A stretch of 11,409 nucleotides of DNA from Candidatus Bipolaricaulota bacterium (GCA_025057405.1 JANWXV010000011.1:1-11409); one strand, 5' to 3'. Shown: positions 1 to 8,237, numbered from the stretch's first letter. Translations and numbers: made by a program. The notes: generated by a model from the sequence alone, not told the origin.

Positions 1-2
1 AT

Positions 3-25
3 CCCTCTCCCTGAGAGGGAGAGGG
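3..25. repeat. Perfect 10-bp hairpin, purine/pyrimidine-rich intergenic repeat
   Basis: Arms at 3-12 and 16-25 are perfectly complementary around a GAG triloop. The C/T-rich then G/A-rich composition resembles dispersed CCCTCTCCC-type intergenic repeats found in many bacterial genomes. It could also be the terminator stem of a gene lying to the left of the window, but no T-run follows it. Confidence 0.6.
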
Positions 26-26
26 G

Positions 27-47
27 GGAAGGGAGAGGGTCCCTTCC
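27..47. repeat. Second hairpin, 8-bp stem, just before the Nudix gene
   Basis: Arms GGAAGGGA (27-34) and TCCCTTCC (40-47) pair perfectly around a 5-base loop. The hairpin lies directly beside the first one. It ends 5 bases before the ATG at 53 and 26 bases before the ATG at 74, so it lies in or at the edge of the leader of the Nudix gene. Confidence 0.5.
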
Positions 48-73
48 AAAAGATGGGAAGAGCCAAAGCAAGC

Positions 74-508
74 ATGAAAGAGCGTTCTGCTGGGGTGATC
101 GTCTATCGGAATGGGGCTGCGGGGCGAGAGTATCTCTTGTTGCGCAGCGCCAGTGGGGGACATTGGAGCTTCCCCAAGGGGCGGGTCGAACCCAACGAAG
201 ACGACCTGACAACGGCGTTGCGCGAGCTTCACGAAGAGACGAATCTTAGTGTAGAGATTCAACCCGGCTTTCGGGCGGTGTTGAGCTACGATTTCTCTCG
301 AGGGAGCGCGTCGTTCTCCAAAGAAGTCGTCTATTTTCTGGGGCGTGCCACGTCGTTCGAGGTGAAGCTCTCTGGGGAGCATTTAGATTATCTGTGGGCG
401 AGCTACGCGCGGGCGCGCCAGCGCCTGAGCTTTGAGAACACCCAAGGCGTCTTGGAGCAAGCGGACAGATTTCTCGATCAGCACGAGCTAGGTCACTGTT
501 CAGTCTGA
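74..508 (+). CDS. Nudix hydrolase, diadenosine-tetraphosphatase-like
   Basis: This is a small cytoplasmic pyrophosphohydrolase of the Nudix family. It probably belongs to the group that cleaves diadenosine tetraphosphate and similar nucleotides, although substrate cannot be read from sequence. The Nudix box GX5EX7REUXEE is complete: Gly43, Glu49, Arg57-Glu58 and Glu61-Glu62, counted from the upstream ATG. The usual Gly after the box is Asn64. The N-terminal beta strand (ERSAGVIVYR) and the HWSFPKG segment before the box are typical of the family. I chose the ATG at 74 because related proteins begin with this ERSAG strand and GGAAG lies upstream, though at a long spacing. The ATG at 53 is an in-frame alternative adding seven residues, with no clear ribosome binding site. 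The last 16 bases overlap the end of the convergent citrate synthase gene. Confidence 0.85.
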   Translation: MKERSAGVIVYRNGAAGREYLLLRSASGGHWSFPKGRVEPNEDDLTTALRELHEETNLSVEIQPGFRAVLSYDFSRGSASFSKEVVYFLGRATSFEVKLSGEHLDYLWASYARARQRLSFENTQGVLEQADRFLDQHELGHCSV

Positions 509-1647
509 GCGCGTTGCTCGATGGGGATATAGTGTCCCAGCGGCGGCCCAATATAGCGCGTTGTCGGCCGGAAGATGCGATTCTCTCGCAAATACTCAAT
601 AATATGCGCAGCCCAGCCCACGATCCGGCTGACCGCGAAGATCGGCGTGTAGAGTTCTGGCTCGATCCCCAAGTAGTGATAGACCGTTCCAGAGTAGAAA
701 TCCACGTTGGGGAAGATCCCCCGCCCTCCCAGCGCTTCGATCACGGTTTTCTCTACAATCTCTTCGATCTGGAAGAGTCGGGTGTCGTGCGTCTGTTGGG
801 CTAATCTTTCGGAGTAGCGCTTAAGAATCCGGGCGCGGGGATCGTATGTTTTGTATTGGCGATGCCCAAAGCCCATAATCAGTTCTTTGCGCGCTAATTT
901 CTCTTTAATATAAGATTCTGCTTGGCTGGGGTCGCCGATGGCAGTGATCATTTTGATGACTTGTTCATTGGCTCCGCCGTGCAGCGGTCCCTTGAGCGCT
1001 CCCAGTGCTGCACAGATGCTAGAATAGAGGTCGCTGAGCGTCGAGGCGACGACCGTGCTGGCAAACGTAGACGCGGGAAACTCGTGATCGGCGTGTAAGA
1101 TCAGCGCGACGTCGAAGACGCGGGCGGCTTCGGCTGAGGGCTTCTGGCCCGTGAGCATATACAGAAAATTAGCAGCGTGGGAGAGATCTGTAGTAGGGGC
1201 GATAGGCTCTAGCCCTTTGCGCAGGCGCCCGATGGCTGCCGTGAGCGTGGCCATCTGGGCGATCAAGCGCAGCGCTTTCGCTTGCAAAGCTGCGGTAGAG
1301 ACGTCGTCGGGGTTGGAATCGAGGTGGCCTAGTACCGAGACGGCGGTGCGCAGCAGCGCCATCGGTGCGGTCTTTCGCGGCAGGCGCTTGAGCAGATCTA
1401 ACAGGGCTTCGGGGAGCGCTCGGTGCTGAATCAATTCTTGGCTGAAATTGTCCAGCTCGGCTCTTTTCGGTAATCGCTGGTGGAGCAAGAGAAAGGCCGT
1501 CTCTTCAAACGACGAGTGCTCGGTGAGTTCTTCGATGGGGATGCCCAAATACGCTAAGATCCCCTTCTGGCCGTCAATGTACGTGAGGGCGCTCTCGGCG
1601 GCGATCACGCCCTCCAGTCCGCGGGAGAAAGAGGCTTCTGCGGTCAT
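493..1647 (-). CDS. gltA: Citrate synthase (possibly 2-methylcitrate synthase)
   Basis: The enzyme condenses acetyl-CoA with oxaloacetate to citrate, the entry step of the TCA cycle. The 384 residues match the short citrate synthase type of many bacteria and archaea. The catalytic triad is visible: His223 in GPLHGG, His262 in GFGH and Asp316 in FPNVD; HADHE at 185-189 and RPTTRYIGP near the C-terminus are further family marks. Position 264 is Gln where GHRVYK normally has Val. A longer frame opens upstream within pckA, but the ATG at 1647 is chosen because GGAGG lies 6 bases before it and it forms an ATGA overlap with the pckA stop. That overlap indicates translational coupling with pckA. Sequence alone does not exclude 2-methylcitrate synthase, but no other methylcitrate-cycle gene is present. 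Confidence 0.92.
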   Translation of the reverse strand: MTAEASFSRGLEGVIAAESALTYIDGQKGILAYLGIPIEELTEHSSFEETAFLLLHQRLPKRAELDNFSQELIQHRALPEALLDLLKRLPRKTAPMALLRTAVSVLGHLDSNPDDVSTAALQAKALRLIAQMATLTAAIGRLRKGLEPIAPTTDLSHAANFLYMLTGQKPSAEAARVFDVALILHADHEFPASTFASTVVASTLSDLYSSICAALGALKGPLHGGANEQVIKMITAIGDPSQAESYIKEKLARKELIMGFGHRQYKTYDPRARILKRYSERLAQQTHDTRLFQIEEIVEKTVIEALGGRGIFPNVDFYSGTVYHYLGIEPELYTPIFAVSRIVGWAAHIIEYLRENRIFRPTTRYIGPPLGHYIPIEQRAQTEQ

Positions 1648-3152
1648 TCTGTTCCTCCGGAAGAGTTGATTTGTTGTGCGAAGCGCTCTGCAAGCTGTTG
1701 AGCAGCCTCTTGATAGGCTTTTTGGTCTTTCCAAGCGTGTTGGGGATTCATGATAAGCTGGGGGGCTTCCGCACAGCGCGCGGGGTAGCGCAAGCCGAAG
1801 TATCGGTCTTCTTCGAAGGACGTTTCTCGGAATGAGCCGTTGAGGGCGGCGCGCAAGAGCGCGCGCGTGTGCGCGATGGAGATGCGCGGGCTGCCCGGCT
1901 CCCCCAAGATGCCCGTGTTGAGCAGCCAGACATCCACACGATGCTGAGCTAGGCGTTTACGCAACATCGTTGCGTACGTCTGGGGGGGCAAGGGCCAGAA
2001 GGGCGCGCCAAAGCACGCGCTGAACGTCGCTGTCGGGGCGACGACGCCGCGCTCGGTGCCCGCGACTTTGGCCGTGTACCCTAAGAGAAAGTACGTGATC
2101 ACTTGGTCTGGGCTTAAGCGCGAGATCGGCGGCAGGACCCCAAAAGCGTCGTAGCTGAGAAAGAAGATCGTGCGCGGGTGCGGCCCGGCTCCCTCTGGGA
2201 CGAAGCGCGGCAGAAACTCGATGGGGTAAGCCGCTCGTGTATTCTCGGTGATCGAGGCATCGTCGAAGTTGAGCACGCGCGTCTGGGGATCGAGCGGGAC
2301 GTTCTCGACGAGGGAGCCGAAGCGCTGCACGGCGCGATAGATCTCGGGTTCGCTCTCTTCTCGTAATTGAATGACTTTGGCGTAGCAGCCGCCTTCGAAA
2401 TTGAAGATGCCGTCGTCGCTCCAGCCGTGCTCGTCGTCGCCGATGAGCGGGCGGTGGGGATTGGTAGAGAGGGTCGTCTTGCCGGTGCCGGAAAGCCCGA
2501 AGAAGAGAGCCGTGTCCCCATCTGGGCCTAAGTTAGCCGAGCAGTGCATCGGCAAGATATTCTGCTGGGGCAAGAGATAATTCAAGAGCGTGAAGACGGA
2601 CTTTTTAATCTCACCGGCGTACTGGGTGCCCCCGATGAGAATAAGTTTTTTCTGAGGGTGTAAGACGATAAACGTTTCGGAGCGAGTGCCGTCGCGTTTG
2701 GGGTCAGCGTGAAAGTTGGGGGCGCAGATCACGGTGATCTGCGGGTTTGAAGAATCAGACGCTCGGATGAAGAGATTTCTGGCGAAGAGGCTATGCCAAG
2801 CGTATTCAGTGATGACGCGAATGGGGATGCGATAGCGCGGCACGGTGCAGACCGACAGATCTTGGACGAAGAGTTCTTTGGTTTTGAGATAGTCGCAGAG
2901 TCGCCCGTAGAGATTCTCAAACTGAGAGGTGCTCAGGGGCTGATTGACAGCTCCCCACCAGATGTTGTTGGCGCTGCTGGGTTCTTTCACGATGAATTTG
3001 TCTTGGGGGGAGCGGCCGGTGTAGCGTCCCGTATAGGCGACGAGCGCGCCGGTGTGGCTGAGCTGGGCTTCGCGGCGGCGCAGGGCCTCTTCGTAGAGCT
3101 GGGCTACCGAGAGATTGCGATAGGCTCTTTTGAAATCGTCGCTTGGGTTCAT
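1644..3152 (-). CDS. pckA: ATP-dependent phosphoenolpyruvate carboxykinase
   Basis: The enzyme converts oxaloacetate plus ATP to phosphoenolpyruvate, CO2 and ADP, the gateway to gluconeogenesis; in some bacteria it runs in reverse to fix CO2. At 502 residues it is close to the usual 520-540. Visible marks are GRSPQDKF (46-53) in the substrate site, YAGEIKK (178-184) and His203 as likely metal and substrate ligands, the P-loop GLSGTGKTT (219-227), the kinase-2 metal site GDDEHGW (238-244), and Arg306 in ENTRAAYPI. The normally conserved NTGW loop near the nucleotide site reads NTGILGEPGSPRISI (412-426), an unusual variant. AAAGGGAAG precedes the ATG. The gene is coupled to citrate synthase through a 4-base overlap, so both oxaloacetate-consuming enzymes come from one message. 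Confidence 0.96.
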   Translation of the reverse strand: MNPSDDFKRAYRNLSVAQLYEEALRRREAQLSHTGALVAYTGRYTGRSPQDKFIVKEPSSANNIWWGAVNQPLSTSQFENLYGRLCDYLKTKELFVQDLSVCTVPRYRIPIRVITEYAWHSLFARNLFIRASDSSNPQITVICAPNFHADPKRDGTRSETFIVLHPQKKLILIGGTQYAGEIKKSVFTLLNYLLPQQNILPMHCSANLGPDGDTALFFGLSGTGKTTLSTNPHRPLIGDDEHGWSDDGIFNFEGGCYAKVIQLREESEPEIYRAVQRFGSLVENVPLDPQTRVLNFDDASITENTRAAYPIEFLPRFVPEGAGPHPRTIFFLSYDAFGVLPPISRLSPDQVITYFLLGYTAKVAGTERGVVAPTATFSACFGAPFWPLPPQTYATMLRKRLAQHRVDVWLLNTGILGEPGSPRISIAHTRALLRAALNGSFRETSFEEDRYFGLRYPARCAEAPQLIMNPQHAWKDQKAYQEAAQQLAERFAQQINSSGGTE

Positions 3153-3224
3153 AGCGTCTTCCCTTTAGTGAGTTTTAGAGAGCTATCATACTAAAAAAAG
3201 AGTGAGTTATCATCTGGGGGGTAC
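3153..3224 (-). promoter_or_regulatory. pckA leader region with weak promoter and 8-bp direct repeat
   Basis: The 72 bases between tRNA-Leu and pckA carry a minus-strand TATGAT (3190 down to 3185) that could serve as a -10 box, without a convincing -35. A run of seven T on the minus strand (3199 to 3193) follows the tRNA and could help end tRNA transcription. AGTGAGTT occurs twice (3167-3174 and 3201-3208, 34 bases apart), flanking the -10; it could be a binding site pair. pckA may also be reached by read-through from the tRNA promoter. Confidence 0.3.
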
Positions 3225-3306
<82 letters not shown>

Positions 3307-3379
3307 CCAGGCTTCGCCTGGACCATTCGCTTTCGCCCGCCTCCGGCGGGTGAAGGTGTACAGTCCAGACGAAGTCTGG
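3307..3379. repeat. Three 15-base mini-hairpins in the tRNA spacer
   Basis: Three perfect hairpins, each a 6-bp stem and a 3-base loop, lie at 3307-3321 (CCAGGC/GCCTGG), 3336-3350 (CCCGCC/GGCGGG) and 3365-3379 (CCAGAC/GTCTGG), separated by 14 bases each time. They fill the spacer between the two tRNA genes and would be present in the primary tRNA transcript. They may be processing signals, or copies of a short palindromic intergenic repeat. Confidence 0.7.
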
Positions 3380-3381
3380 GG

Positions 3382-3454
3382 CGCGCCCGGAGGGGCTCGA
3401 ACCCCCAACCCCCGGTTCCGAAGACCGGTGCTCTTCCCATTGAGCTACGGGCGC
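3382..3454 (-). tRNA. tRNA-Arg (anticodon UCG)
   Basis: On the minus strand the acceptor stem GCGCCCG/CGGGCGC is perfect and the discriminator is G. The D arm is GCTC/GAGC. The anticodon stem CCGGT/ACCGG closes loop CTTCGGA, giving anticodon UCG. The T arm is GGGGG, TTCGAGC, CCCTC with one G-U pair. Length is 73 bases and CCA is not encoded. A promoter lies 15 bases upstream of the 5' end, so this is the first gene of the tRNA pair. Confidence 0.96.
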
Positions 3455-3468
3455 AACAGAGCGCTCTA

Positions 3469-3497
3469 AGTTTAGTATACGGAACCGCGGGCGTCAA
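3469..3497 (-). promoter_or_regulatory. sigma70-type promoter of the tRNA pair
   Basis: Read on the minus strand, TTGACG (3497-3492) and TAAACT (3474-3469) are separated by exactly 17 bases. The start point would fall a few bases before the 5' end of tRNA-Arg, in or near the palindrome AGAGCGCTCT (3458-3467). It begins 5 bases after the stop codon of the beta-helix gene. Confidence 0.6.
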
Positions 3498-3502
3498 GCA
3501 GA

Positions 3503-5620
3503 TTAGGGACGACAGGAGCTACTGCCGAGGGCGCGCGCGCGCAAATATGCAGCGAAATCAACGGGTCCTAAAATACGATCCCCCTTGCCGTTGGGGTTGA
3601 GCTGGGGATGGAATGGCCCCGTGGGATCTCCCCACCAATTCTCTCTAGCTTCTATGGGTGCGGTCGGCGCAAAGTTGCGAAGCCCCACTTCGGTGTTACG
3701 CTCGATATCATTGCGATAGAAACGGTCTTTCATCGGCGATTGGTTATCGTAGGGTAGCACCTGGATGCCGCGAAGGTTGCGCGTGATCGTATTACAGCTG
3801 AATTGGTTTCCCTCTGGAGATCTACTGTCTACAGGGCTGAGGCGCAACAAGCTGATGCCATTGCGATTCCCGTCCACGGTGTTAAAGAGAAGCTCGTTGC
3901 TTTCGCTCTTGCCACGCAAGAGGATGCCGGCAGCCGTGCCCTCATCGAAGCTGCGCGTGGGACAACTCAAACCGTTGAGCGACGCGCTGTTCTTCACAAT
4001 CTTGTTGTTGCGCCCTATAATTTCTAAGCCCGTGCAGCGATTATGAGAGAGCACGTTGTTCATGACAGTATTATAGTGACTACTCTTTTCTTCTTGGGTT
4101 TGCCCTCGTTCATCCAAGAGCAGTTCGCCCAGTTGCAAGCCGACAAGATTGCTGCGGCTCTCGTTCTCCGAGATCACATAGTAGTTACCTTGGATATGGA
4201 GACCAGCCTTCCCATTACCGTTAGCAATATTCTTCGCGATGCGGTTTTTGGGGTCGGAGCCATCGAGAGCGCCTCCGCTGACGCTGATGCCAGTCTCGGC
4301 GTTTTGGCTCGCCACGTTCTGGAAGACATTCAAACCCCGACTTGCTTCCCTTAACATCAAAACAAGCCCGTTTTTGTTATTGGTGACTATATTGTTGCGT
4401 ACTTCCAGCTTCTCTATTTGCCCCTCTACTGCTATAGAAATTCCAGATTCCGCTTGCAATCTCACCGTGTTATGACTCACTTCGATGCTTGATTCCGCCC
4501 GTGCTTCCAACGCGATGCCAGCCGCCCCTTTGTTGTTCTCCAAGATATTCTCCTTGATGTTCAACCCTTTATAGACCCCTCGTACTAGCTCTAACCCCTC
4601 CTCGTTATGGCTTTGCAGAGTATTTTTAGCAATCAGCACGCGTTGGAAGAGCGCATCTTCCAACGGTGGCCCTTGGAATGCAATGCCCCGAGAGTTGCCG
4701 CTGAGAAAATTATTGATTATTTCTATATTTTCGCAAGGGCGCTTTTCATCACAGGGACTGCGAAAGAGCAGACCAAGGCCTTGATTGCGTATCAAATGAT
4801 TACGTTCAGCCAACGACTCTCCCCCAATCTGAAGCCCGCTGGAATTGAGAAATTGCATTCCATCCCCCCCGTTCTCTTCAACCCGATTTCCCAAAAAGCG
4901 ATTCTTCTCCCGCTCCGGAGCTAGAGCATCCAAGACGATGAAGCCCCCTCCTCCATGCTTAAAAATGCGGTTGCTCTTAAATAGATTGCCTCTCCCCCCG
5001 TTGAGACGAATGCCCTCCTCGTTTTTAGGGCTTAGCGAGCCTGTTACCTCGTTCTCTTCGATCTGAACGAACGAGCTGTTTAAGATCAGCACCCCTACCC
5101 CGGCCTCTTCATCGCCTGCGGCTTTTTTGACCGTGATTGAGTTACCTTTGATCACCACCTTCTCTGTCTCTTCCACGATCACTATTGCACCCTTGTTCCC
5201 CCCTTTGGTTCTTTTAATTTGAGCACGAATAGTGAACCCCTCGAACCAGCTTTCTGCAGCCCCCTTCCCAGAGACCTTCAAGACGAAGCCTGAGCCTCGG
5301 CAGACCTTCCCCTCTTGGGGACTATCATCAAGGGCCATATCCGGTTCGATGACCGCTCGTCCGCCCTCGGAGATAATCTTCAACCGCTTCTCGATGGTAA
5401 GACCGCACTCGGGATAAGGGGCCCCCGCTAGGACTTTAATGGTATCTCCCGCCTCGGAACGCTCAATCGCTTGTCTGATCGTCTGACAGGGCCTCGCCCG
5501 CTCAAGGCAGTCATTAAGCCCCTGCAAATCACTGCCGTTTCTGCTGACAAAACGATCAGCACCCAAGCCTACCTGCACCCAGCAACAAAGCCCTAGACAG
5601 ATCCAAAGCCCGAACCTCAT
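3503..5620 (-). CDS. Secreted right-handed parallel beta-helix protein (705 residues)
   Basis: Residues 1-20 form a Sec-type signal peptide (MRFGLWIC..., likely cut near GLGA). A cap of the CQTIRQAIERSEAGDTIKV type (45-63) is followed by a long series of rungs with repeated N-x-I/V ... N-x-x-G-I/L patterns to about residue 640, typical of PbH1/NosD-like beta helices. The C-terminal segment ENWWGDPTGP with NPNGKGD (from 660) is a common end cap of such proteins. It would be exported, but there is no membrane anchor and no IPTL- or PEP-CTERM tail. Beta helices are often polysaccharide lyases, epimerases or surface adhesins; no catalytic residues are evident, so the function is unknown. GGAGG lies upstream of the ATG. 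It follows its 852-residue paralogue by 32 bases and is last in the exosortase operon. Sampled GC is near 42%, lower than its neighbours. Confidence 0.88.
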   Translation of the reverse strand: MRFGLWICLGLCCWVQVGLGADRFVSRNGSDLQGLNDCLERARPCQTIRQAIERSEAGDTIKVLAGAPYPECGLTIEKRLKIISEGGRAVIEPDMALDDSPQEGKVCRGSGFVLKVSGKGAAESWFEGFTIRAQIKRTKGGNKGAIVIVEETEKVVIKGNSITVKKAAGDEEAGVGVLILNSSFVQIEENEVTGSLSPKNEEGIRLNGGRGNLFKSNRIFKHGGGGFIVLDALAPEREKNRFLGNRVEENGGDGMQFLNSSGLQIGGESLAERNHLIRNQGLGLLFRSPCDEKRPCENIEIINNFLSGNSRGIAFQGPPLEDALFQRVLIAKNTLQSHNEEGLELVRGVYKGLNIKENILENNKGAAGIALEARAESSIEVSHNTVRLQAESGISIAVEGQIEKLEVRNNIVTNNKNGLVLMLREASRGLNVFQNVASQNAETGISVSGGALDGSDPKNRIAKNIANGNGKAGLHIQGNYYVISENESRSNLVGLQLGELLLDERGQTQEEKSSHYNTVMNNVLSHNRCTGLEIIGRNNKIVKNSASLNGLSCPTRSFDEGTAAGILLRGKSESNELLFNTVDGNRNGISLLRLSPVDSRSPEGNQFSCNTITRNLRGIQVLPYDNQSPMKDRFYRNDIERNTEVGLRNFAPTAPIEARENWWGDPTGPFHPQLNPNGKGDRILGPVDFAAYLRARALGSSSCRP

Positions 5621-5652
5621 TCATCCCTCCTCATTCTTTGGCGTTCATCTGA

Positions 5653-8211
5653 TCACTTCCCCATTAAGATGGTGAGCCTCTCAGGACACACATCACGTTG
5701 GTTAGCAGATCGAGTTTCCGCTGAGCTTAAGCGTTCTCCATTGCCGAAGATGAGATTATCCCTTCCCGGGAGAGGCAAGGGGCCATTGAAGCTCGTCGAT
5801 CCGACCCCATCTATGCAACCGCTTATAACAAGGGCAACGCCCCATTTACCGTTCTGCTCGATCCGGTTCTGATTGAGGAGGGGCTGAAGTCTGTTGGCTG
5901 CTCCCGAAGCCCACGCTTGTAAACCAATGCCATTCCAGGCATTGTTGTTGATATGAGAACGCTCGAGGCTCAAGCTCGCCGGGCCGATGGCATAAATCCC
6001 GCTCATGGTGTAGTTGCCAAACGCTTCGTTGGTAGATCCTTTTTCGTCGTGCTTATAGCCATTGTATAAGACCTTCAAGTTTTGGAGGGTTGCTGCCACA
6101 CCTCCCTCCAACCGGATGCCGCTCCCTTGGTTGTTAATAATCTGGCACTGGTCTTTATAAACACCATTTTCAGTCAAGATGGGGAGCTCTTGCCAGATTA
6201 CTCTCAAAGGACCTTGCAGGTGCACGCCAGGTCCTCTGTTGGCAGCGATATGCATGCGTTCCGCACTTATATGCATAGACGCATTAGAAGCTGCCTGCAG
6301 ATTTGTTCCCCCTTTCTCGTTCCCTTTCACCAGCAGAGTGGCCAGTTGGATTTCCGGGCTTGCTCTGTTGAGGCTTTCTACAACCAATCCCCAGCCCCTG
6401 TTGTTGACAATTTTCGAGAAACTCAGGTCCAGATCAGCCCCGAGAAAAGGCCCATGATCTACGGGAAACACACCGTTATAGATAGCCCTAATACCGTGCC
6501 CCTCGCCTCTTGTGTTGTTAGAGATCTCGATATTTTTGAGATTGGCCTTTACCAACGCGCCATTTCGGCTTTCCAAGACGATGCCAGCTTCTAGAAGCGC
6601 AGACCGCGCTTGGGTATCCTCGCAGCTGTTGTTCACTAAGATTGACGGGCCGCTCACACTGAGCTGCACGACGTGCCCCCATTGTCTGTCTCCAACAGCT
6701 CCATCTTTGCCATCCGCAATGACTCGAACGCTCGCTTCGGTCTGACCTGTGATCGCAGTATTCTCTAGTGTCACTTCAAGATACACAGGCGCTTGTACTT
6801 GCCGACCTGTGAGAGTGCCAACTTGTAGTCCGAGGCTCCCTCCTTGGATTCGCCATCCTGCATCTAGAGAGAACGGTTCTCTTTTCAGAGTAAGCGTAAC
6901 AGGCTTTGCTCTCTCTTGTTCATGCAAAGGGCAAGAGCCGTCTGCCCACCTAGAAGCAATGGCTACTGTTGGCTGGTTGGGGTTCTTCGCCCTCAGAATC
7001 AGAGGGACAACAGCGAGCAAGGTGACCGAGCGATCCAGGCACAAGTTCTCTACGTATTCATTGCTGCCGTCGCGCCGCGGCCCCACTAATATAAGATAGG
7101 GAGCCTCCGTTCCCTGCACGGGTTCGGCATCCTTAATAGCACTTTGGAGGCTTTCTATATGGTACGGAACTCTGATCTCTCTCTTTTTCACGCGCTGCTT
7201 GACCTCTGCGGTCTGCTTAGGATCAAGAGCACAGACGTTCCCCTCTAGGTTAGCCACAATCCAGTTGCTTGGCTCTTGGAACTCTTGGGAATTATTCACT
7301 TTGACATCCTTGTCGAGATTGATCCCGCATCGGGTGTTTTGGAAAATATGAGACTCCCCTAGCTCAACGCTGGAGCCATTGATCACGGAGATGCCATGCT
7401 CGCGATTCTTGGTAATCATGGATTTGCTGAGCGAAGCGCTCGACGGATTTCCGGCTACTATAACGCTATCCTCTCTATAGATGCTGGATACGACGAGGCC
7501 ATTTTTGTTGTGCTCCACTTCCACATCGGAGATCTTGATGTTCTCGGATGTGGCCGCCACGACAATCCCATCATGCTCGTTGTTGATGATGTGCGTCTTC
7601 TGCAGAGAAGACCTCTTAATCACCACGTCTTTGGCCTGACTCACTACGATACCATGCCCTTTGTTGTCAACGACCTGAACACCTTCTAGCTCTATCTTGC
7701 CCTTGGAATTTTGCACCGAGATCCCCGCCGCGGTGTTTCTAGACGCCTTCACATTACGAATGACGATGTTGGCGCTGTCTTGGATAAGGATACCAGTTCG
7801 GCCTTGCTCGATCTGCAATCCTTCAATGGTAACATCGTTGGCTCCAATGATGAAGAGAGCCTGCCCTAAGGGATTATTTTTTTCGTCCACTTTGCCTTGA
7901 ACGATGCGATCGCCACCCTCTCTTGAAGGCTCGATGATCAGCTTTTTGCCACGCGCCCCAATTTGAGTATTCTCATCTTTATAGGTGTGCGGACCGACAA
8001 CGATTCTGTCACACTTATAAGGGCTGTTGGGATCACGAGGATCTTGCCTAGCGTTGACGGCAGCAGTGATCGTTGGGTAATCTCTACCGACAGGACCAAC
8101 GGTACAGATAACTTCAGAGGGTTGAGATGGCAAGAGCGCTGATCTTACGGACCAACCTGCAACGATGAGAAGACACGACATAGCCACCAATATCTGAACC
8201 TTACAACGCAT
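5653..8211 (-). CDS. Secreted tandem parallel beta-helix protein (852 residues)
   Basis: An N-terminal hydrophobic segment (about residues 5-25) acts as signal peptide; no convincing lipobox is present. Two beta-helix modules are visible. The first starts at the DYPTITAAVNAR cap (44-55) and runs through regular GI-V-N rungs to about 330. A charged linker (about 331-345) leads to a second cap, YHIESLQSAIKDA (350-362), and another helix to about 820. Cysteines are scattered through the molecule and could form disulphides after export. There is no C-terminal hydrophobic anchor or sorting motif. It is the fourth gene of the exosortase operon, 27 bases after the 187-residue membrane protein, with a GGAGG-containing leader. 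It is related in fold to the next gene and probably arose by duplication or co-acquisition. The molecular role is unknown; surface-layer or polysaccharide binding is a guess. Confidence 0.87.
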   Translation of the reverse strand: MRCKVQILVAMSCLLIVAGWSVRSALLPSQPSEVICTVGPVGRDYPTITAAVNARQDPRDPNSPYKCDRIVVGPHTYKDENTQIGARGKKLIIEPSREGGDRIVQGKVDEKNNPLGQALFIIGANDVTIEGLQIEQGRTGILIQDSANIVIRNVKASRNTAAGISVQNSKGKIELEGVQVVDNKGHGIVVSQAKDVVIKRSSLQKTHIINNEHDGIVVAATSENIKISDVEVEHNKNGLVVSSIYREDSVIVAGNPSSASLSKSMITKNREHGISVINGSSVELGESHIFQNTRCGINLDKDVKVNNSQEFQEPSNWIVANLEGNVCALDPKQTAEVKQRVKKREIRVPYHIESLQSAIKDAEPVQGTEAPYLILVGPRRDGSNEYVENLCLDRSVTLLAVVPLILRAKNPNQPTVAIASRWADGSCPLHEQERAKPVTLTLKREPFSLDAGWRIQGGSLGLQVGTLTGRQVQAPVYLEVTLENTAITGQTEASVRVIADGKDGAVGDRQWGHVVQLSVSGPSILVNNSCEDTQARSALLEAGIVLESRNGALVKANLKNIEISNNTRGEGHGIRAIYNGVFPVDHGPFLGADLDLSFSKIVNNRGWGLVVESLNRASPEIQLATLLVKGNEKGGTNLQAASNASMHISAERMHIAANRGPGVHLQGPLRVIWQELPILTENGVYKDQCQIINNQGSGIRLEGGVAATLQNLKVLYNGYKHDEKGSTNEAFGNYTMSGIYAIGPASLSLERSHINNNAWNGIGLQAWASGAANRLQPLLNQNRIEQNGKWGVALVISGCIDGVGSTSFNGPLPLPGRDNLIFGNGERLSSAETRSANQRDVCPERLTILMGK

Positions 8212-8237
8212 TTGGTCTCTCCCTCCTCCCTTGATTA

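Noticed and set aside
3307..3379. CRISPR-like array
   Set aside because: The three palindromes differ in sequence and the spacers are only 14 bases; no direct repeats are present.
3503..3640. Possible sorting tail at the end of the 705-residue beta-helix protein
   Set aside because: The end reads through NWWG and NPNGKGD to a short polar tail; there is no hydrophobic helix or terminal basic cluster.
6082..6594. 170-residue + strand open frame inside the 852-residue beta-helix gene
   Set aside because: It lies wholly opposite a gene with clear rung periodicity, has no convincing ribosome binding site and resembles no family.
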